Origin: Mimachlamys varia
Lineage: Eukaryota; Mollusca; Bivalvia; Pectinida; Pectinidae
Assembly (NCBI GenBank): GCA_947623455.1
Contig: OX392534.1
Span: forward strand, 33,919,426-33,983,425
Length of the DNA: 64,000 nucleotides
Direction: 5' to 3'
The notes under the pieces were generated by a model. It was not told the DNA's origin, ran no database searches, and was given only the letters and a program-made list of their open reading frames with translations. Positions within the stretch are counted from its first letter, which is position 1; every line of letters begins with the position of its first letter. This document shows, piece after piece, positions 13,601 to 24,243 of the stretch. Made by a program: the position numbers and the translations under genes.

Positions 13601-16600
13601 CAACAAAATTCCTTATTTAAGCATATGATCAACAAAAGAACAATACATTTTAACGTAAAAACGGTACACTTCAAATATTTTGAATGCACTCACCGATATC
13701 TGATTCAGTATCAGTTGTAGCCTCGCTTATTGGTCTTTTCCGGAAGAGTGTATTTCCATTCCGATCCGTACTCAATTGGGTATAATCTAATTATTGAATA
13801 AACATTTCTTATGGACCATCAATACATTTTGCAATATTTACAGTCTACACGGACACTCACTCGATAACCGTTGTACTGCAAACTAGAGTTATTTTCCAAT
13901 AACTTCACTTGAGAACGTGCCAAAATTCTATGACGTCGACAACAATACATGTGGACGGAGCTATGCGAATTATCCAGTTCGAGTCACAATTGCATGACGT
14001 CATCAACAATGGACATTGGCGGAGCTAACCATGGCTTATGCATACTTCATACAGTTACATCTGTTGAACCGTTTTAAAGTTTTGAAAATGAAATATTTGT
14101 CCAGCAGATGGAACTAAATTGAACAGAAAAGATATGAACCATTTAGAGAAAAATACTGAAAAAATAAGTATTAACCTTTGATTTTGTTTAGTTTACGAGA
14201 TCATAGTTTACGCAATTTACCTCATGCTCCATTGGATCTCATAAACTAAACAAAACAAAAGGTTAATCCTTAATTAAACGCAAAAAGTATTGATGTGCAA
14301 TATATGTAAATTGAAAGTGTTTACCTTGTATCTTCTTGTCGACACTAAGATGGATGATTTCACTTGTTTTAGTTTTATTGTCCTCTGCAGCTGCGATTAA
14401 GCAGTAATGAGATTCATCTGAACATTTTTCAGCATTCACAATGACAAGTGACGGTGACAAATGATTACCAGCGATGTATTTCATGTTGTCTATAAAAATA
14501 ACCTTTACAGGTTCAGGTGTTCCCTTCATCCACTTGATTGAGGAAGCTTGTGGGTTGACCGTACACATTAGGACGGCCGTATTTCCCTCTTGTATCCGGG
14601 GTGATCGTGAAAAAACGTTGACTGCAATTTCATCTCCTGCCATCAATTCACCTACAACCATCAAATAACACCAAGACATATTAAAAGTTTTGATATCTAC
14701 GTACAGATTTAATGAAACCAGTAACCATAAAATGCAGATTTTTCAACCAATTTACTACTTAAACAGAAGATGAATCAGGAACGCATGAGAAGAGTTATAT
14801 TACAGAAGATCAAAATTACAAAAGATAAAAAACAATAATAAACTAGAACACTAACAGGTCAGGATTAGGGTCTTGTGGCTATTGGTCTCCCCTAATGATC
14901 AAACCCAGCAAGATTGATCTTTGGTCAATGAACTCCTTTCAGTTGACTCCTTGTTAAATCAAAACCAACTTTGCTTCATATGGTTGTAACAAAATGTTCA
15001 CCAGTGAAACGGTACAGTTAGTGACTTTGACCTGGTGACCTTGAATTTTGGTCTGTATCACTCACCTGTATTTCAGCAAAAGTGACAATAACTCATGTGT
15101 AAGTTAAATTACATACACTTTTTCAGTGTGGGATCTGCCACAACAGTACGTTACCATGTAGTAATGTAATTAATGAACACTTAGCCTTAGCTCTCTGATT
15201 CGAAAGAAGAGTTAAAGGAAAATTATTAATAATTTGTTTATTTAAATATAGTGAATTGCCAGTTTTTTGGTCCCTCCCCTCAGGCCCCTGGGGGAGTCAG
15301 CCCGATATATATTTAAATTCCAGGTACCTGGGGATGCCTCCACTGAAATTTGAATGTTATCCATTAGTTTAGAAATTTTGGATTCCCACCTTTTTGGCCC
15401 CTAGCATCACTGAAGAGTCCTAGGAGGACAAAACAGCTGACTGGTGCAGTTTTATTCATTTTTTCGTCATACTGTATCTATTACTAAATATAAAAGGTGC
15501 AGCACATGTGAGTGTTACGTCATCTTTTATGATAGGGGGTGGCAGACTGATCTGCTGGTGGAGTTTTAAGTCCCCGAGGTTTGCTGGAGCCTCCATAGTC
15601 ACAGTTAATCTTATTTGAGTAGTGGCATGGTACATTATATACACATTTTCGTAGGACACGATTTGAAATTATACAGAAAAAGTTTAATTTTACTTCTAAA
15701 TTCATAAATTAAAGGGGTTTAGGCACCTGACCCTTCTGCTTCTACATTAGTTGACAACACATCGCAAAGATAATACATGTACATGTATACAGCAAGTATA
15801 AAATAGTGAGTTCTCTGCATATCTTACAAGAAATAAGTGGCAAGATTTTCTGTTAGCAAATTTCCATCCCCATGAAAAAAAGTACATGTTATATCCCTTC
15901 CCCCCCCCCCCCCCCCCCCCCGAGATTCTCAGGTTTGTTTTTTTGTTGGTTTTTTTTCATGCCATTTTCTTGGAAGTTAAATTTCTACGTCCTTAAATGA
16001 CGACGTTACAACTCACTCTTCAAACATGATTCACGGGCTTATTCCTAACCCCCTCATATCGTTGATAGGTGTCGGCTACTGACAGGCAATCAACTTGCAA
16101 TAGCTGGTTTTCAAATATGTATGTTAAGAACACTATGCAAGTTTTGTGGTGATCACATTGATATTTTTATTTAGAAATACCTTTATCCTAGTGCGATATA
16201 AAAATTCTGAACATCAGCTGTCCTAAGTATATTTTTTAAATTGGTGTTTTAACTTGGTTATTTGCAGAATGTATCGTAGTACACGATTTGAAATTATACA
16301 GAACTAGTTTAATTTTACTTCTAAATTCATAAATTAAAGGGGTTTTACGCACCTGACCCTTCTGCTTCTACATTAGTTTAGAAATTTTGGATTCCTACCT
16401 TTTGGCCCCAAGCATCACTGAAGAGTCCTAGGAGGACCAAACAGCTGTCTGATGCAGTTTAATTAATTTTTTTCGGCATACTTCTTACTAAATTTAAGAG
16501 GTGCAGCATATGTGTGTGTTACAATGTACGTCACCTTTTGATATGGCGAGAGAAATGCTAATCACCGACCATTTTTAATTTTCTCCACATCAACCTCGGA

Positions 16601-19273
16601 CGTTTTTGTCATTTACACATTTGAGCGTATATTATGCCAAAAGTTAATTAATAATTATCATTTTACAGGACCAATGTGGTCAAATAATGCCGAAAATGAA
16701 AAATAAATGAATATAATAGGCGACACATTGTACACAATGGTAGGTAAAGATGGACTAATTTACTTCCTGTTAGTATTTACACTTTGAATGGATTAGTGTG
16801 TTCATAATGTTATCTTTATGAAATAGAATTATACCTCTGATGTTTCCCGTATGTTCCCTCCATTTATCCCTTATTTTGTTTTCGTATTTCTCTACTGTTT
16901 TCCTGATGTTAGGCATTTGTTTAAGACAATCTTTGAGGTTGCAATACCATCCCGTCTCGATGTGACCCTTTGCCCGAAGTTCTTTCAACACATCTAAGAA
17001 TCCACTCCGCATTGCATCCTGTGAAAAATGTGGCACACAAGCATCCAAGTAATTGCAGAAAGCTTGCCAATTTGAATGGCCAGGGTTCAACTGTTTATCC
17101 AGTTCGGTAAACATTTCAACTTCAAGAAAGCGAATATCCTTCGGTACATCTGTCCAACACAGTTGCTGCAAGTCCCTGATACAGAAAAAATAGTATTTCT
17201 ATCAAACTGATTTTGAGTTCTAATTTCTATATCGCATTTCAGACACAGAAAAATATTCTTTACAGCATGTTGAAAAATATATCATATCAAACTAATTTTT
17301 GCATGATGCATAAAAAGAATCAACTATGATATCAACAAATTCAATACATTTATCAAAAGTTGAAAATTGTTTGGTCAGCACTTAACTTTGCCAGAAAATG
17401 GTATTAAGATTAAGTATAAAGATTATGGATTGTCCGGACAAATTTACACGTTTGGGATTATCAAAGCAATAATCCCTACATTTTCACAATAGTATTTGAG
17501 ATCTAACATTATCAAAACGTCTTACTACAATGTACCATTTCTTAGTAACGGTAAAGCAGGGCTTCAGTCTTATTGTGACACTGTATACTCCAGAAGTGGC
17601 ATTAATGGGATGTGGATTTTGAAAAAACTCAAAAGATCTTCTGATCAGTCTTGAGCACCCCCTTCTCAAAAATGTTTTGTCTATCAAAACCTTTGATATT
17701 TTAACCCTGTGCACTACCATAACACATGCCAAACTGAAAGAACGTCTTCGGTCTCTCATTATGAGAGCTTTCTTTTCCAAGAAAGGTGAACGGCGATACA
17801 AATACATGGTTGTGAGCTATCTTGGAGCATACTTTGTGAAAATCACAACAAAACCTAGGTTGAAATATACAATGTACTGTGGAAAATATAGTACGAATGA
17901 CTGAATTCCTGGTTGACACTACCTTTGTTGAGTTCGGAGGAAAGATTTTCCAACAGACTTTTGGCATTCCAATGGGCACTAACTGTGCCCCAAATTTGGC
18001 TGACTTGTTTTTATTTTCATACGAGGCTGAACGTGACGAAAACGTGACGATTTTGATTTTCCTATCTTAAACTTTCCCTTTCTTGATAGTAACATCCCTG
18101 CTTCTCCATCTTATGGTGTTTACATGTTTAAGCAAAATACGCTTACTCTTCCTGAACACCTGGTCTTTTTCTCTTGTGCTTTTACGAGAGTATCCATGAA
18201 AATGTTTCTTTTGTTCATATGTTGCCTCTAGTTTAATCAATTTTGAATTCGGATTATGGTTTTGTTGACGCTTTGGTATTCTCTGATTTTTTTTTAACCT
18301 GAATGCAATTTGCATTTGTCAGCAAATTTAGTATGCTTTATGTTTTATATGAAGTGTCAAACGGAAAGAAAACGTAGAAAAATAAATGAAATAGCATAAT
18401 TCTTTGACTGGAGTTCGACAAGATTTCGAGTTGATTGATTTTGAGTCATGCTCTCATTAATTAAAATTTCTCAAATTCAATCAGCCATATCTTTTGAATG
18501 AATTACTGGATCACTACAAATCAGAACTTGGCCTGCATTTTATCATGATGAATCCAAATACCAAACTACATTTCATTATCTTTGTTCGTTAATGAGTAAA
18601 TGAGCGGAAACGAAAAAATAAAACGTGACGGATTGACGGAGTGACGGAATGACGACCAAGGGTAAATGTATATGCCCCCGACCACTTCATGACAGGTGCA
18701 TAAAAATCAATATTGCCATACATGTTTTATATTTCAAAAAGGTTACACCATAACAGATCGTTTAGAAATGTATAAAGTTAACATTATATAAGAAATCATA
18801 GAATGGTCAACTAAACAGGCCTTTTTTTCCTTGAGGCATTATTTCCTCATAAGGTCTTTTATATTCTACAGGACATCTTCGATGAGGCGCTACACAGTAC
18901 ACTAACACTTAACCGTCTAACGGCAATGACGATCATATTATAATTACAAACTGAACAGGTACTCGAAGCGTAACTACCAAAACTATTGTAGAGATTGATA
19001 GAAGTAGAAGCGCTAATATAAAAGTAGAAGCAGTTTATGCATCATACTAGAATGTCAATAGAAAATCATTACTGATATAAGTTATTAAGTAAACCGTATG
19101 TTTAAAATGACACAGTACTCTAAATCAATGCATAGCATTATCAATCTTTAAATCGTGTAAATCCCTTTTATTCAAATATAACAGGCTAACATCTTCCTGT
19201 CTTCAAGAACAGTTCAATAATGATAGAGATATATTGATAACTTGGCAAAAACATACCTGAATTGTTCATCCAT
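4852..19273 (-). CDS. Death-fold / Ig / Ig / ankyrin-array protein, eight-exon gene model
   Basis: Exons in transcript order are 19273-19257, 17175-16835, 14651-14325, 13786-13694, 12671-12504, 11588-11298, 8778-8479 and 7658-4852. All junctions are AG/GT. Intron 1 is phase 2 and the others are phase 1; the total of 4344 nt gives 1447 residues and a TAA. Domains are: death-fold-like (about residues 12-110), Ig (128-225), acidic linker (229-315), unknown (316-412), Ig (414-510) and ankyrin repeats (about 530-1447). The start ATG follows an in-frame TGA nine codons upstream, and no signal peptide is seen, so the Ig domains are probably cytosolic. Death-fold plus Ig is the N-terminal layout of MALT1; there is no caspase-like domain here, so an immune or apoptotic scaffold role is only inference. 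The two small linker exons and the 11588 exon rest on phase and splice sites alone. The locus could also make isoforms that skip these symmetric exons. Confidence 0.72.
4885..6940 (-). repeat. 201-bp coding tandem repeat (ankyrin array)
   Basis: Near-identical 201-bp units repeat about ten times; for example the GTCGATCCA core recurs exactly 201 bp apart at 4934 and 5135. Each unit encodes two ankyrin repeats on the minus strand. The antisense strand also stays open across most of it. Assembly collapse or expansion is a risk here. Confidence 0.9.
8271..8362 (+). repeat. 47-bp direct duplication
   Basis: TTGAAATATGCGTAGTGGGT and the following bases recur exactly 47 bp later, two copies, in the intron between the Ig2 and ankyrin exons' upstream side. 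Confidence 0.85.
8479..8778 (-). CDS. Exon 7: immunoglobulin domain 2
   Basis: This phase 1-1 exon has acceptor TTTAAAAG|GT and donor AGTG|GTAAGA. The Ig hallmarks are clear: Cys in VMHCTV, Trp in VRWVRI, the strand LSPSLVITDV, and D-E-G-Y-Y-R-C-Y-V. It is a better match to an I-set/V-set consensus than the first Ig domain. A short acidic insert (GEEEELDID) lies between strands C and E. Confidence 0.85.
9240..9750 (+). mobile_element. Dispersed SINE/LINE-type repeat
   Basis: It contains blocks typical of a mollusc dispersed family (ACGGCCTCACAGTGTATGCG, GTAAGCCTTCTTTTGCCAAT, GGTCACATTATACTGACA). Near its end a ~79-bp segment with GAGACTCTGGTATGTCTCGG is duplicated. The family name is unknown to me. 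Confidence 0.5.
10140..10700 (+). repeat. Dispersed repeat with imperfect internal units
   Basis: The pattern AACATTGCATGAAGTTTACC and ATATTGTATGAAGTTTCAAT with TGACCTT-CGACC spacing resembles the core-unit style of the 23420 and 40821 elements. No coding sequence is seen. Confidence 0.35.
11067..11273. mobile_element. Foldback MITE beside exon 6 of the ankyrin gene
   Basis: The ends CATTTAGATTGAAGGAGACA and TGTCTCCTTCAATCTAAATG are perfect complements. The inner arms share TCTTACCCC and GAGATC segments. About 207 bp, intronic. Confidence 0.8.
11298..11588 (-). CDS. Exon 6: domain of unknown fold between the Ig domains
   Basis: This 291-nt phase 1-1 exon has acceptor TTCTTACAG|AG and donor TGCAG|GTACTT. 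It encodes 97 residues starting C-I-L-V-S-V-D-I-K, then an amphipathic helix (LCLAERVKAFLRQGEI) and a hydrophobic C-terminal part (FVTFASLNITL). I do not recognise it. It could be a divergent domain specific to this family. A foldback MITE begins 25 bp beyond its donor. Confidence 0.5.
12504..12671 (-). CDS. Exon 5: charged linker exon
   Basis: This 168-nt phase 1-1 exon has acceptor GTAAAG|AT, with a weak pyrimidine tract, and donor GAAC|GTAGGT. It encodes 56 mostly polar residues rich in Glu, Arg, Asp and Thr (for example PPTRRPRED and KEDIRKELETQTQEHG), with a probable short helix near the end. It continues the acidic end of the previous exon naturally. Support is open frame, phase and composition only. 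Confidence 0.45.
13694..13786 (-). CDS. Exon 4: short hydrophilic linker exon
   Basis: This 93-nt symmetric phase 1-1 exon has acceptor AATTAG|AT and a strong donor ATCG|GTGAGT. It encodes D-Y-T-Q-L-S-T-D-R-N-G then a basic and acidic stretch ending T-D-T-E-S-D-I. Its first residues resemble the start of the ankyrin exon (D-Y-T-D-L-S-T), which suggests an old internal exon duplication. No domain is recognised. Confidence 0.5.
14171..14266. repeat. Foldback repeat beside exon 3 of the ankyrin gene
   Basis: The arms TTAACCTTTGATTTTGTTTA... and the complementary ...AACAAAACAAAAGGTTAA are ~32 bp with few mismatches, around a ~30-bp loop. Confidence 0.75.
14325..14651 (-). CDS. Exon 3: immunoglobulin domain 1
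   Basis: This phase 1-1 exon encodes one Ig fold. The B-strand Cys is in VLMCTV, the C-strand Trp in IKWMKG, and an L-x-I-x-N strand precedes the F-strand Cys in SHYCLI. The acceptor is TTGTAG|GT and the donor CAAG|GTAAAC. The F-strand has S-H-Y-C with an upstream D, close to the usual D-x-x-x-Y-x-C. Phase 1-1 is typical of shuffled Ig exons. Confidence 0.8.
15360..15755 (+). repeat. Dispersed repeat, copy 1 of 3
   Basis: It shares GAAATTTTGGATTCCCACC and CACTGAAGAGTCCTAGGAGG with 16280-16550 and 20890-21055. A second block (AATTCATAAATTAAAGGGGT) is shared with 16280-16380. The block order differs between copies. Confidence 0.75.
16280..16550 (+). repeat. Dispersed repeat, copy 2 of 3
   Basis: It carries both blocks of 15360-15755 directly joined (AATTAAAGGGGTTTTACGCA, then TTTAGAAATTTTGGATTCC). 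Confidence 0.75.
16835..17175 (-). CDS. Exon 2: death-fold-like domain
   Basis: The acceptor is a pyrimidine-rich tract ending ATCAG, and the donor is AGAG|GTATAA. The exon encodes about 113 residues predicted to be helical, with spaced hydrophobic and Trp positions (SNWQAFCNYL, then ETGWYCNLKDCLKQM) and a basic/acidic C-terminal helix (KYENKIRDKWREH). This looks like a Death/DED-type six-helix fold. The family call is from pattern only and could be wrong; a generic helical domain is the alternative. Confidence 0.6.
17510..18300 (+). mobile_element. Penelope-like retroelement remnant (reverse transcriptase)
   Basis: A decayed reverse transcriptase in several frames. Recognisable blocks are THAKLKERLRSLIMRAFFSK, RRYKYMVVSYLGAYFVK, EFLVDTTFVEFGGKIFQQ and FGIPMGTNCAPNLADLFL. 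An internal deletion near 18040 removes the YxDD region and joins to the DFDFPILNFPFLDSNIP block, followed by the family's tail to 18300. It is truncated at 5' and broken by stops and shifts, so not functional. It lies in intron 1 of the minus-strand ankyrin gene, opposite strand. Confidence 0.8.
19257..19273 (-). CDS. Exon 1 (start codon exon) of the death-fold/Ig/ankyrin gene
   Basis: Seventeen coding bases encode M-D-E-Q-F plus two bases of an Arg codon. The donor is AG|GTATGT. Joined to the exon at 17175 it reads MDEQFRDLQQLCW without a break. An in-frame TGA lies nine codons upstream, which fixes the ATG. The 2-kb intron that follows holds a Penelope-like remnant on the opposite strand. 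Confidence 0.65.
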
Positions 19274-20889
19274 CTTCCCGGTGTTGATGATATTTCATTT
19301 GATCCAGTTTATACATGTAACTAAAAGTAATACATTTGAATAAAAAGTTCTTCATTCAGTTTATAGGTGATTTAGTATTAGATAATGCTTCTATGAAGCG
19401 AGTTAAATTAGAATTTCTTCGGATTTTCCCTGTAGGTTAGATTGTATTATCTCCTTCAAAAATCTATTGACATTTAAACATAAATGGGAAAATGCGATGA
19501 TATTCTGATATTTTATTTGCTGTTCAAATATTCTAACACAATTCACCCAAAAAATCATAGAAAATAGTCAATGTCCTTACTCTGAATAAACATATGTTCT
19601 TCAACGTGGTATGTTTCAGGACAAATATCGTGATCCTTAGTCTATTGATAATACAAAAGAAGTTTACTTCTATTGAATATCAATCTCTGTATGACCTAAC
19701 CTCGATACTCCAAAGTTTACCTCATTTTCGCTCTCTGCACCCGTAGAAAATGTCTCAGTCTCAGTCCAGAGTCCCTACGCGGTATCACAATACGCAATTC
19801 GTCTAACTGTTCATGATGGATAAAACTAATCCAGAGATCAAATTTGATTATTACCCATCTTTTATATCAATTATTGGGACAAAATATATCCTTGTAGTCT
19901 ATAATACAGTAATGGAGGATATCTAGCAATGTCTTCAGTAATATCTAACATATATCACGAGAGTGGCTAATATTTTGATAGTTTCACATGATTTTTTTAT
20001 CTGCAGTAAAATGTTGCCCCGCATTATGAAAAATTTGGTGATGTGATTGTATTGGGAAATTAAATAAGGCTGACACTTCTTCAAATCTTACCAAAGACCA
20101 AAAACATATTCAGAATAATTACAATGAATGTTGTTGTTATAAATATGAGGGTACTCATAAAGTAATAAGCTGCTAACATGTTACCAAAGCAGATGACAAC
20201 ATTTCTCAACGACATTGAGTAACTGAGAATATACTTCTTATAATTACATCACCATCTCCGTGGGAATTAACCCATACTCATGACATGCACCCTTTTATAA
20301 ATCAATACATCAGAGAGATTGCGAATCTGAAAACCCAAATGAGAGATGTCAAACCGGCATTAAAAAGGAGCGTTATCAGATCCAGATGCTCTTCACGGGA
20401 AAAAACTTACTTTGGCAATCTTTGGGACACATTACGGAACATTACAAGAACAATCCTAGGTCATGTTGCCTACATGTAACGTCAATATGCAAAAAGAAGA
20501 TCCATAGATCATATCAAGGATGGAAATTAGTGATCTAAAAGCGGAAACGTTACTGATAGGCATACTTACCAAGTGTGCAGAGGAATATAGGTTGGGAAGA
20601 GACACATTTTTTGTGAAAAGCGTCATCAATGTGAAAAATATTTTTCTCTCATATCTCGCCATGTTGGATAGAATTTTCCCATGCAAGAAAGCTGTGTAAG
20701 AAAAATCTATCTTACATAGCATATCACACGACGTGACGTCACAATGGCTCAAAAATGACGTGACTTCATGAATACGGTAAAATCTGATGCCGGAAAGAGA
20801 AAACGACGGCGTTATGAAATTAAACCCTTTCACAAAACTTTAACCATAGACACCACAAAGGTGAGATTATTTTTTCTGTGCAAACTGTG
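19274..20889. other. Upstream of the ankyrin gene; no gene found
   Basis: No clear coding exon. This stretch should hold the promoter of the minus-strand gene; no TATA or other decisive motif was recognised. Confidence 0.5.
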
Positions 20890-21055
20890 TATTAGTTTAG
20901 AAATTTTGGATTCCCACCTTTTGGCCCCTAGCATCACTGAAGAGTCCTAGGAGGACGAAACAGCTGTATGATGCAGTTTCATTCACTTTTTCGGCATACT
21001 GTATCTATTATTAAATTTAAGAGGTGCAGTATATGTGTGTTACGTCATCTTTGCA
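20890..21055 (+). repeat. Dispersed repeat, copy 3 of 3
   Basis: It has only the second block (GAAATTTTGGATTCCCACCT to GTGTTACGTCATCTTT). Confidence 0.75.
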
Positions 21056-21629
21056 AATATAGGGTATGCTTCATTTACTTGTCTAATTCGTTTTTGTCAA
21101 AAAAGCTAAAGGGAAAAGTTGAAACTTTCAAAATGGTACCCAGTCAAAACGTATTTTCATGTGTTTTGAGCTTATTCGGGTAATTGATATTTGAGAAAAC
21201 GACATTTTCATGACCAAAGGTTTTACCAAATTTGAAAACACCTCGGGTGGAATTTCACTATCTTGCATCCCTGGTCATGAGAGATTCTTATAATCAGGAC
21301 AAACGAAATGAAGAGCCAACTTAGTTTGTTTGTCAATAGAATGCAGACCAGATTTTGATCGTAGACATACATTTGCTTGGATGGAATCCTCAAAAACAAA
21401 CATGCACCTCGCAGTAGCAAGGGAACAAAACAATGAAACAATAAAAAGACATTTAAGTTCATCAGAGAATATTTGGAAAAGAAATGAAGGAAACTAAAAC
21501 GAAACACATAGCTTGTGTATAGTTTATAATGTATACTGTATAGCCATGTGCTCTTATATACTTCTATTCATTTATATAACACTATCAAATAGCATTACAC
21601 TGTTATTTGAAATGAAAATGACTCTCCAA

Positions 21630-22577
21630 AACTAAAATCAGAGAATACCGATCGCGAACCGTTAACAAAATCATAATCCAAAATCACAAATCGATTAAAC
21701 CAGGGGCAAAATATTAACAAATGAAAGATTTCCATGGATACTATTGTAAAAGTACAAGAGAATAAGACCAGGTGTTCTGGAAGAGTAAGCGTCTTCTGCT
21801 TTATCGACGACACCCGCCATGTAAATCTTTGTCACATCCAAGTAAACATCAAGTTCTCAAAATGAAAAAAAACGAGTATCATTGTCAATCACAAACAAAT
21901 AAACACACTAATGAGCATACTCAAAAACGTCCATCTTCATATCACTTAAAGATACAGAATATATCTAACTAAATAGGACAAAGATGGCGACCATAAAACT
22001 TGCCCATAGATCTGATCAACCTGCATCTTTCGAATCCTTGTTTTGTTAGTTTATTTTCCAGCAGTCGACATCGATCACGAAAATCCCGATATTTAAAGCA
22101 AGCGCTAGACTATCGAATCAACTGCGACATGTAAACCCCATAGGTTGGAGAAGCAGGGATGTTACTATCAAGAAATGGAAAGTTCACGATCGGAAAATTG
22201 AAATCATCCCGTATATCGTATAGCTTAGTAGTAAGCTGCCCATGTTGGTCGTAGTTTAAGTAGAGATCGAGGTAAGCAGCTGATGTAAAAGAGTATATTG
22301 TGCCCTTTATTTCAAGTTCAGAAGGGTATATGCGATCGACATGGTCAGCAAACTTCTTGTTGTTTATAGACAACACATCGTCGATATACTTGAAGTTAGA
22401 TTTAATCATATGTGAAGTATATGTATACGTAAGATTAATGTAAGAACTGTTCCACTTGTCCGTATTTACCCAAATGCTAAAAAAGTGAATTGTTTTTGTT
22501 GTGAACTCTAATTGATAACCACAGAAGATCAAGGCCAGGCCTGCTACTATATGTACAGATAATTGCAGAAATTGCAT
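21630..22577 (-). mobile_element. Penelope-like retroelement remnant with YIDD motif and tail
   Basis: The minus-strand frame 22577-22110 carries FKYIDDVLSINNKKFADHVD, the reverse transcriptase catalytic YxDD block, then IYPSELEIKGT and DDFNFPIVNFPFLDSNIPAS. The tail repeat follows at 21855-21630. It is truncated at its 5' end and lacks the endonuclease region. Confidence 0.8.
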
Positions 22578-22911
22578 CAGTCCTGATAAGATAAGAAACA
22601 GAAATTAAGTTGGCTTGTCACATATTTTAGACAACTGTCATAATGTGATGGGTCAGAGAGGCCTACAAGTATATAATGAAAACCTCAAGGACAGGTAACA
22701 TAATTGAAGTGGTTGATTCTTTGTTGATTCAATGGTTCAATAAACATGAATTCCACAGAAGTTGGTGTGTCGCCTGCGCAGCAAGGTGGGAGATGGATAT
22801 TGAGGAACAAGCTATTATATACAAGATATTAATTGAATCAATTACAAGTTTAATTTGTATGATTTTACTATTCTAATATATTCCCATGCAATGAATAAAC
22901 TCGCAGATCAG

Positions 22912-23267
22912 TGGTGTAGCTAGGGTTGTTTTGAAGTGCTAGCAGATATGGTGCTGAAGACAGCACCCGCAGCACTAAGAGGGGTGTGTACGGGAGGGGG
23001 ATATTTCCTCCTCCCGGAAACGGGGTCTGGGGGTGTTCCCCTAGAAAAAAATTGATTTCCTGAAGGTCTTTGAAGCATTTTAAAGTGTTTCAGTGCCATT
23101 TGTTTGGTATACTAAATTAAAGAATAAACACATTCATTTTCTTATACAATAGTCTCATTTTTTATTACAAATGTATTTTCAAAAAAACTATTTTTTTTTT
23201 TTGGGGGGGGGGGGGGGGGGGTATGTGTACTCAGCTGCGTACCAGCGTATAAGCAAGCTATGCCCCT
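22912..23267. mobile_element. Short TIR element related to 38862-40568
   Basis: It starts CAGTGGTGTAGCTAGGG and ends AGCTATGCCCCTG. The interior has GGGGTCTGGGGGTGTTCCCC and a long poly-T/poly-G run (23190-23221). Non-autonomous. Confidence 0.5.
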
Positions 23268-23419
23268 GTCGATCATGATGTTAAAGTGTCTCATACACAG
23301 ACTTCCCATGTATAAATTTTCCTGATTTTTACCTGTTATGATAAATGTTAAGTGTTTATTCAAGACTTTTCATACCAGTAAGCACTATATAAATTTCGGG
23401 ATTGATTTGTGCAAATGAA

Positions 23420-23770
23420 ACTGGAGACAGATTTTGACCTTTGATCTGCAAACCTGAGAGGAATATCAAACAAGTACTTTTAGTAAGGAAGCACTGTATG
23501 AAGTTCGAGTTTGATTGGCATAAGAGAACTCGAGTTTTCGCATGGAAACTGATTTTCTATCTATAGTAAGAGACCTTGACCTTTGATATTTGAACATGAA
23601 AGACAAACACAAGCAAGCACGTTTGGTAATGAAGCACTGTATGAAGTTTGAGTTTGATTGGTCGAAGGGAATTCAAGCTATCGCACGGAAACCAGTGTGC
23701 GGACGACGCCGACACCGACATAGTAATATCTATGTCACCTTTTCAGGCGACACAATGATAAATGGTTTGT
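23420..23770 (+). mobile_element. Dispersed element with two ~140-bp core units
   Basis: GAAGCACTGTATGAAGTT and GAGTTTGATTGG recur about 140 bp apart. The end has GGACGACGCCGACACCGACA followed by TAATATCTATGTCACC, a common mollusc repeat end. It resembles pearl-type organisation. Confidence 0.5.
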
Positions 23771-24243
23771 ACTTGTTTTTAGTAATTTCTTTGTAGTTCA
23801 GTGGTAAGCATATTTCTGATTGGCTAATAAAAGAAGGTCTCTTATTGGCTGGTCAGGTATATAAATACAGGCTCCATCAGCTGGAAAGCAACGCCAGTTG
23901 TAACACAGATTTTTTCGGTGTCTGTAGCAGCGTTAAACACGTAACTAACTGAATAACTAGCTGGAAAGCTTTCTTTTGTTTTAGCAGCCTAAGTGGAAGG
24001 ATCACTAAAGAAAGATCATCAGTGACCAAGCTGCATAAGTTTGGGCCTGGCTGCATAAGCTAGGATTCCATTATACTCCTTTATAGATCAATGCCAAAAT
24101 AATTACATTACTAGGTTAGTGTACAGTCACAGGGTATCAAAATACAGGGCAACGTCTTACTGATAGGGAAAGTGACAGGTACGAAGACACTGGTTTAACC
24201 AAGACTTCGTGATTTACCATGGCATAGATATATAGGCTTCATA

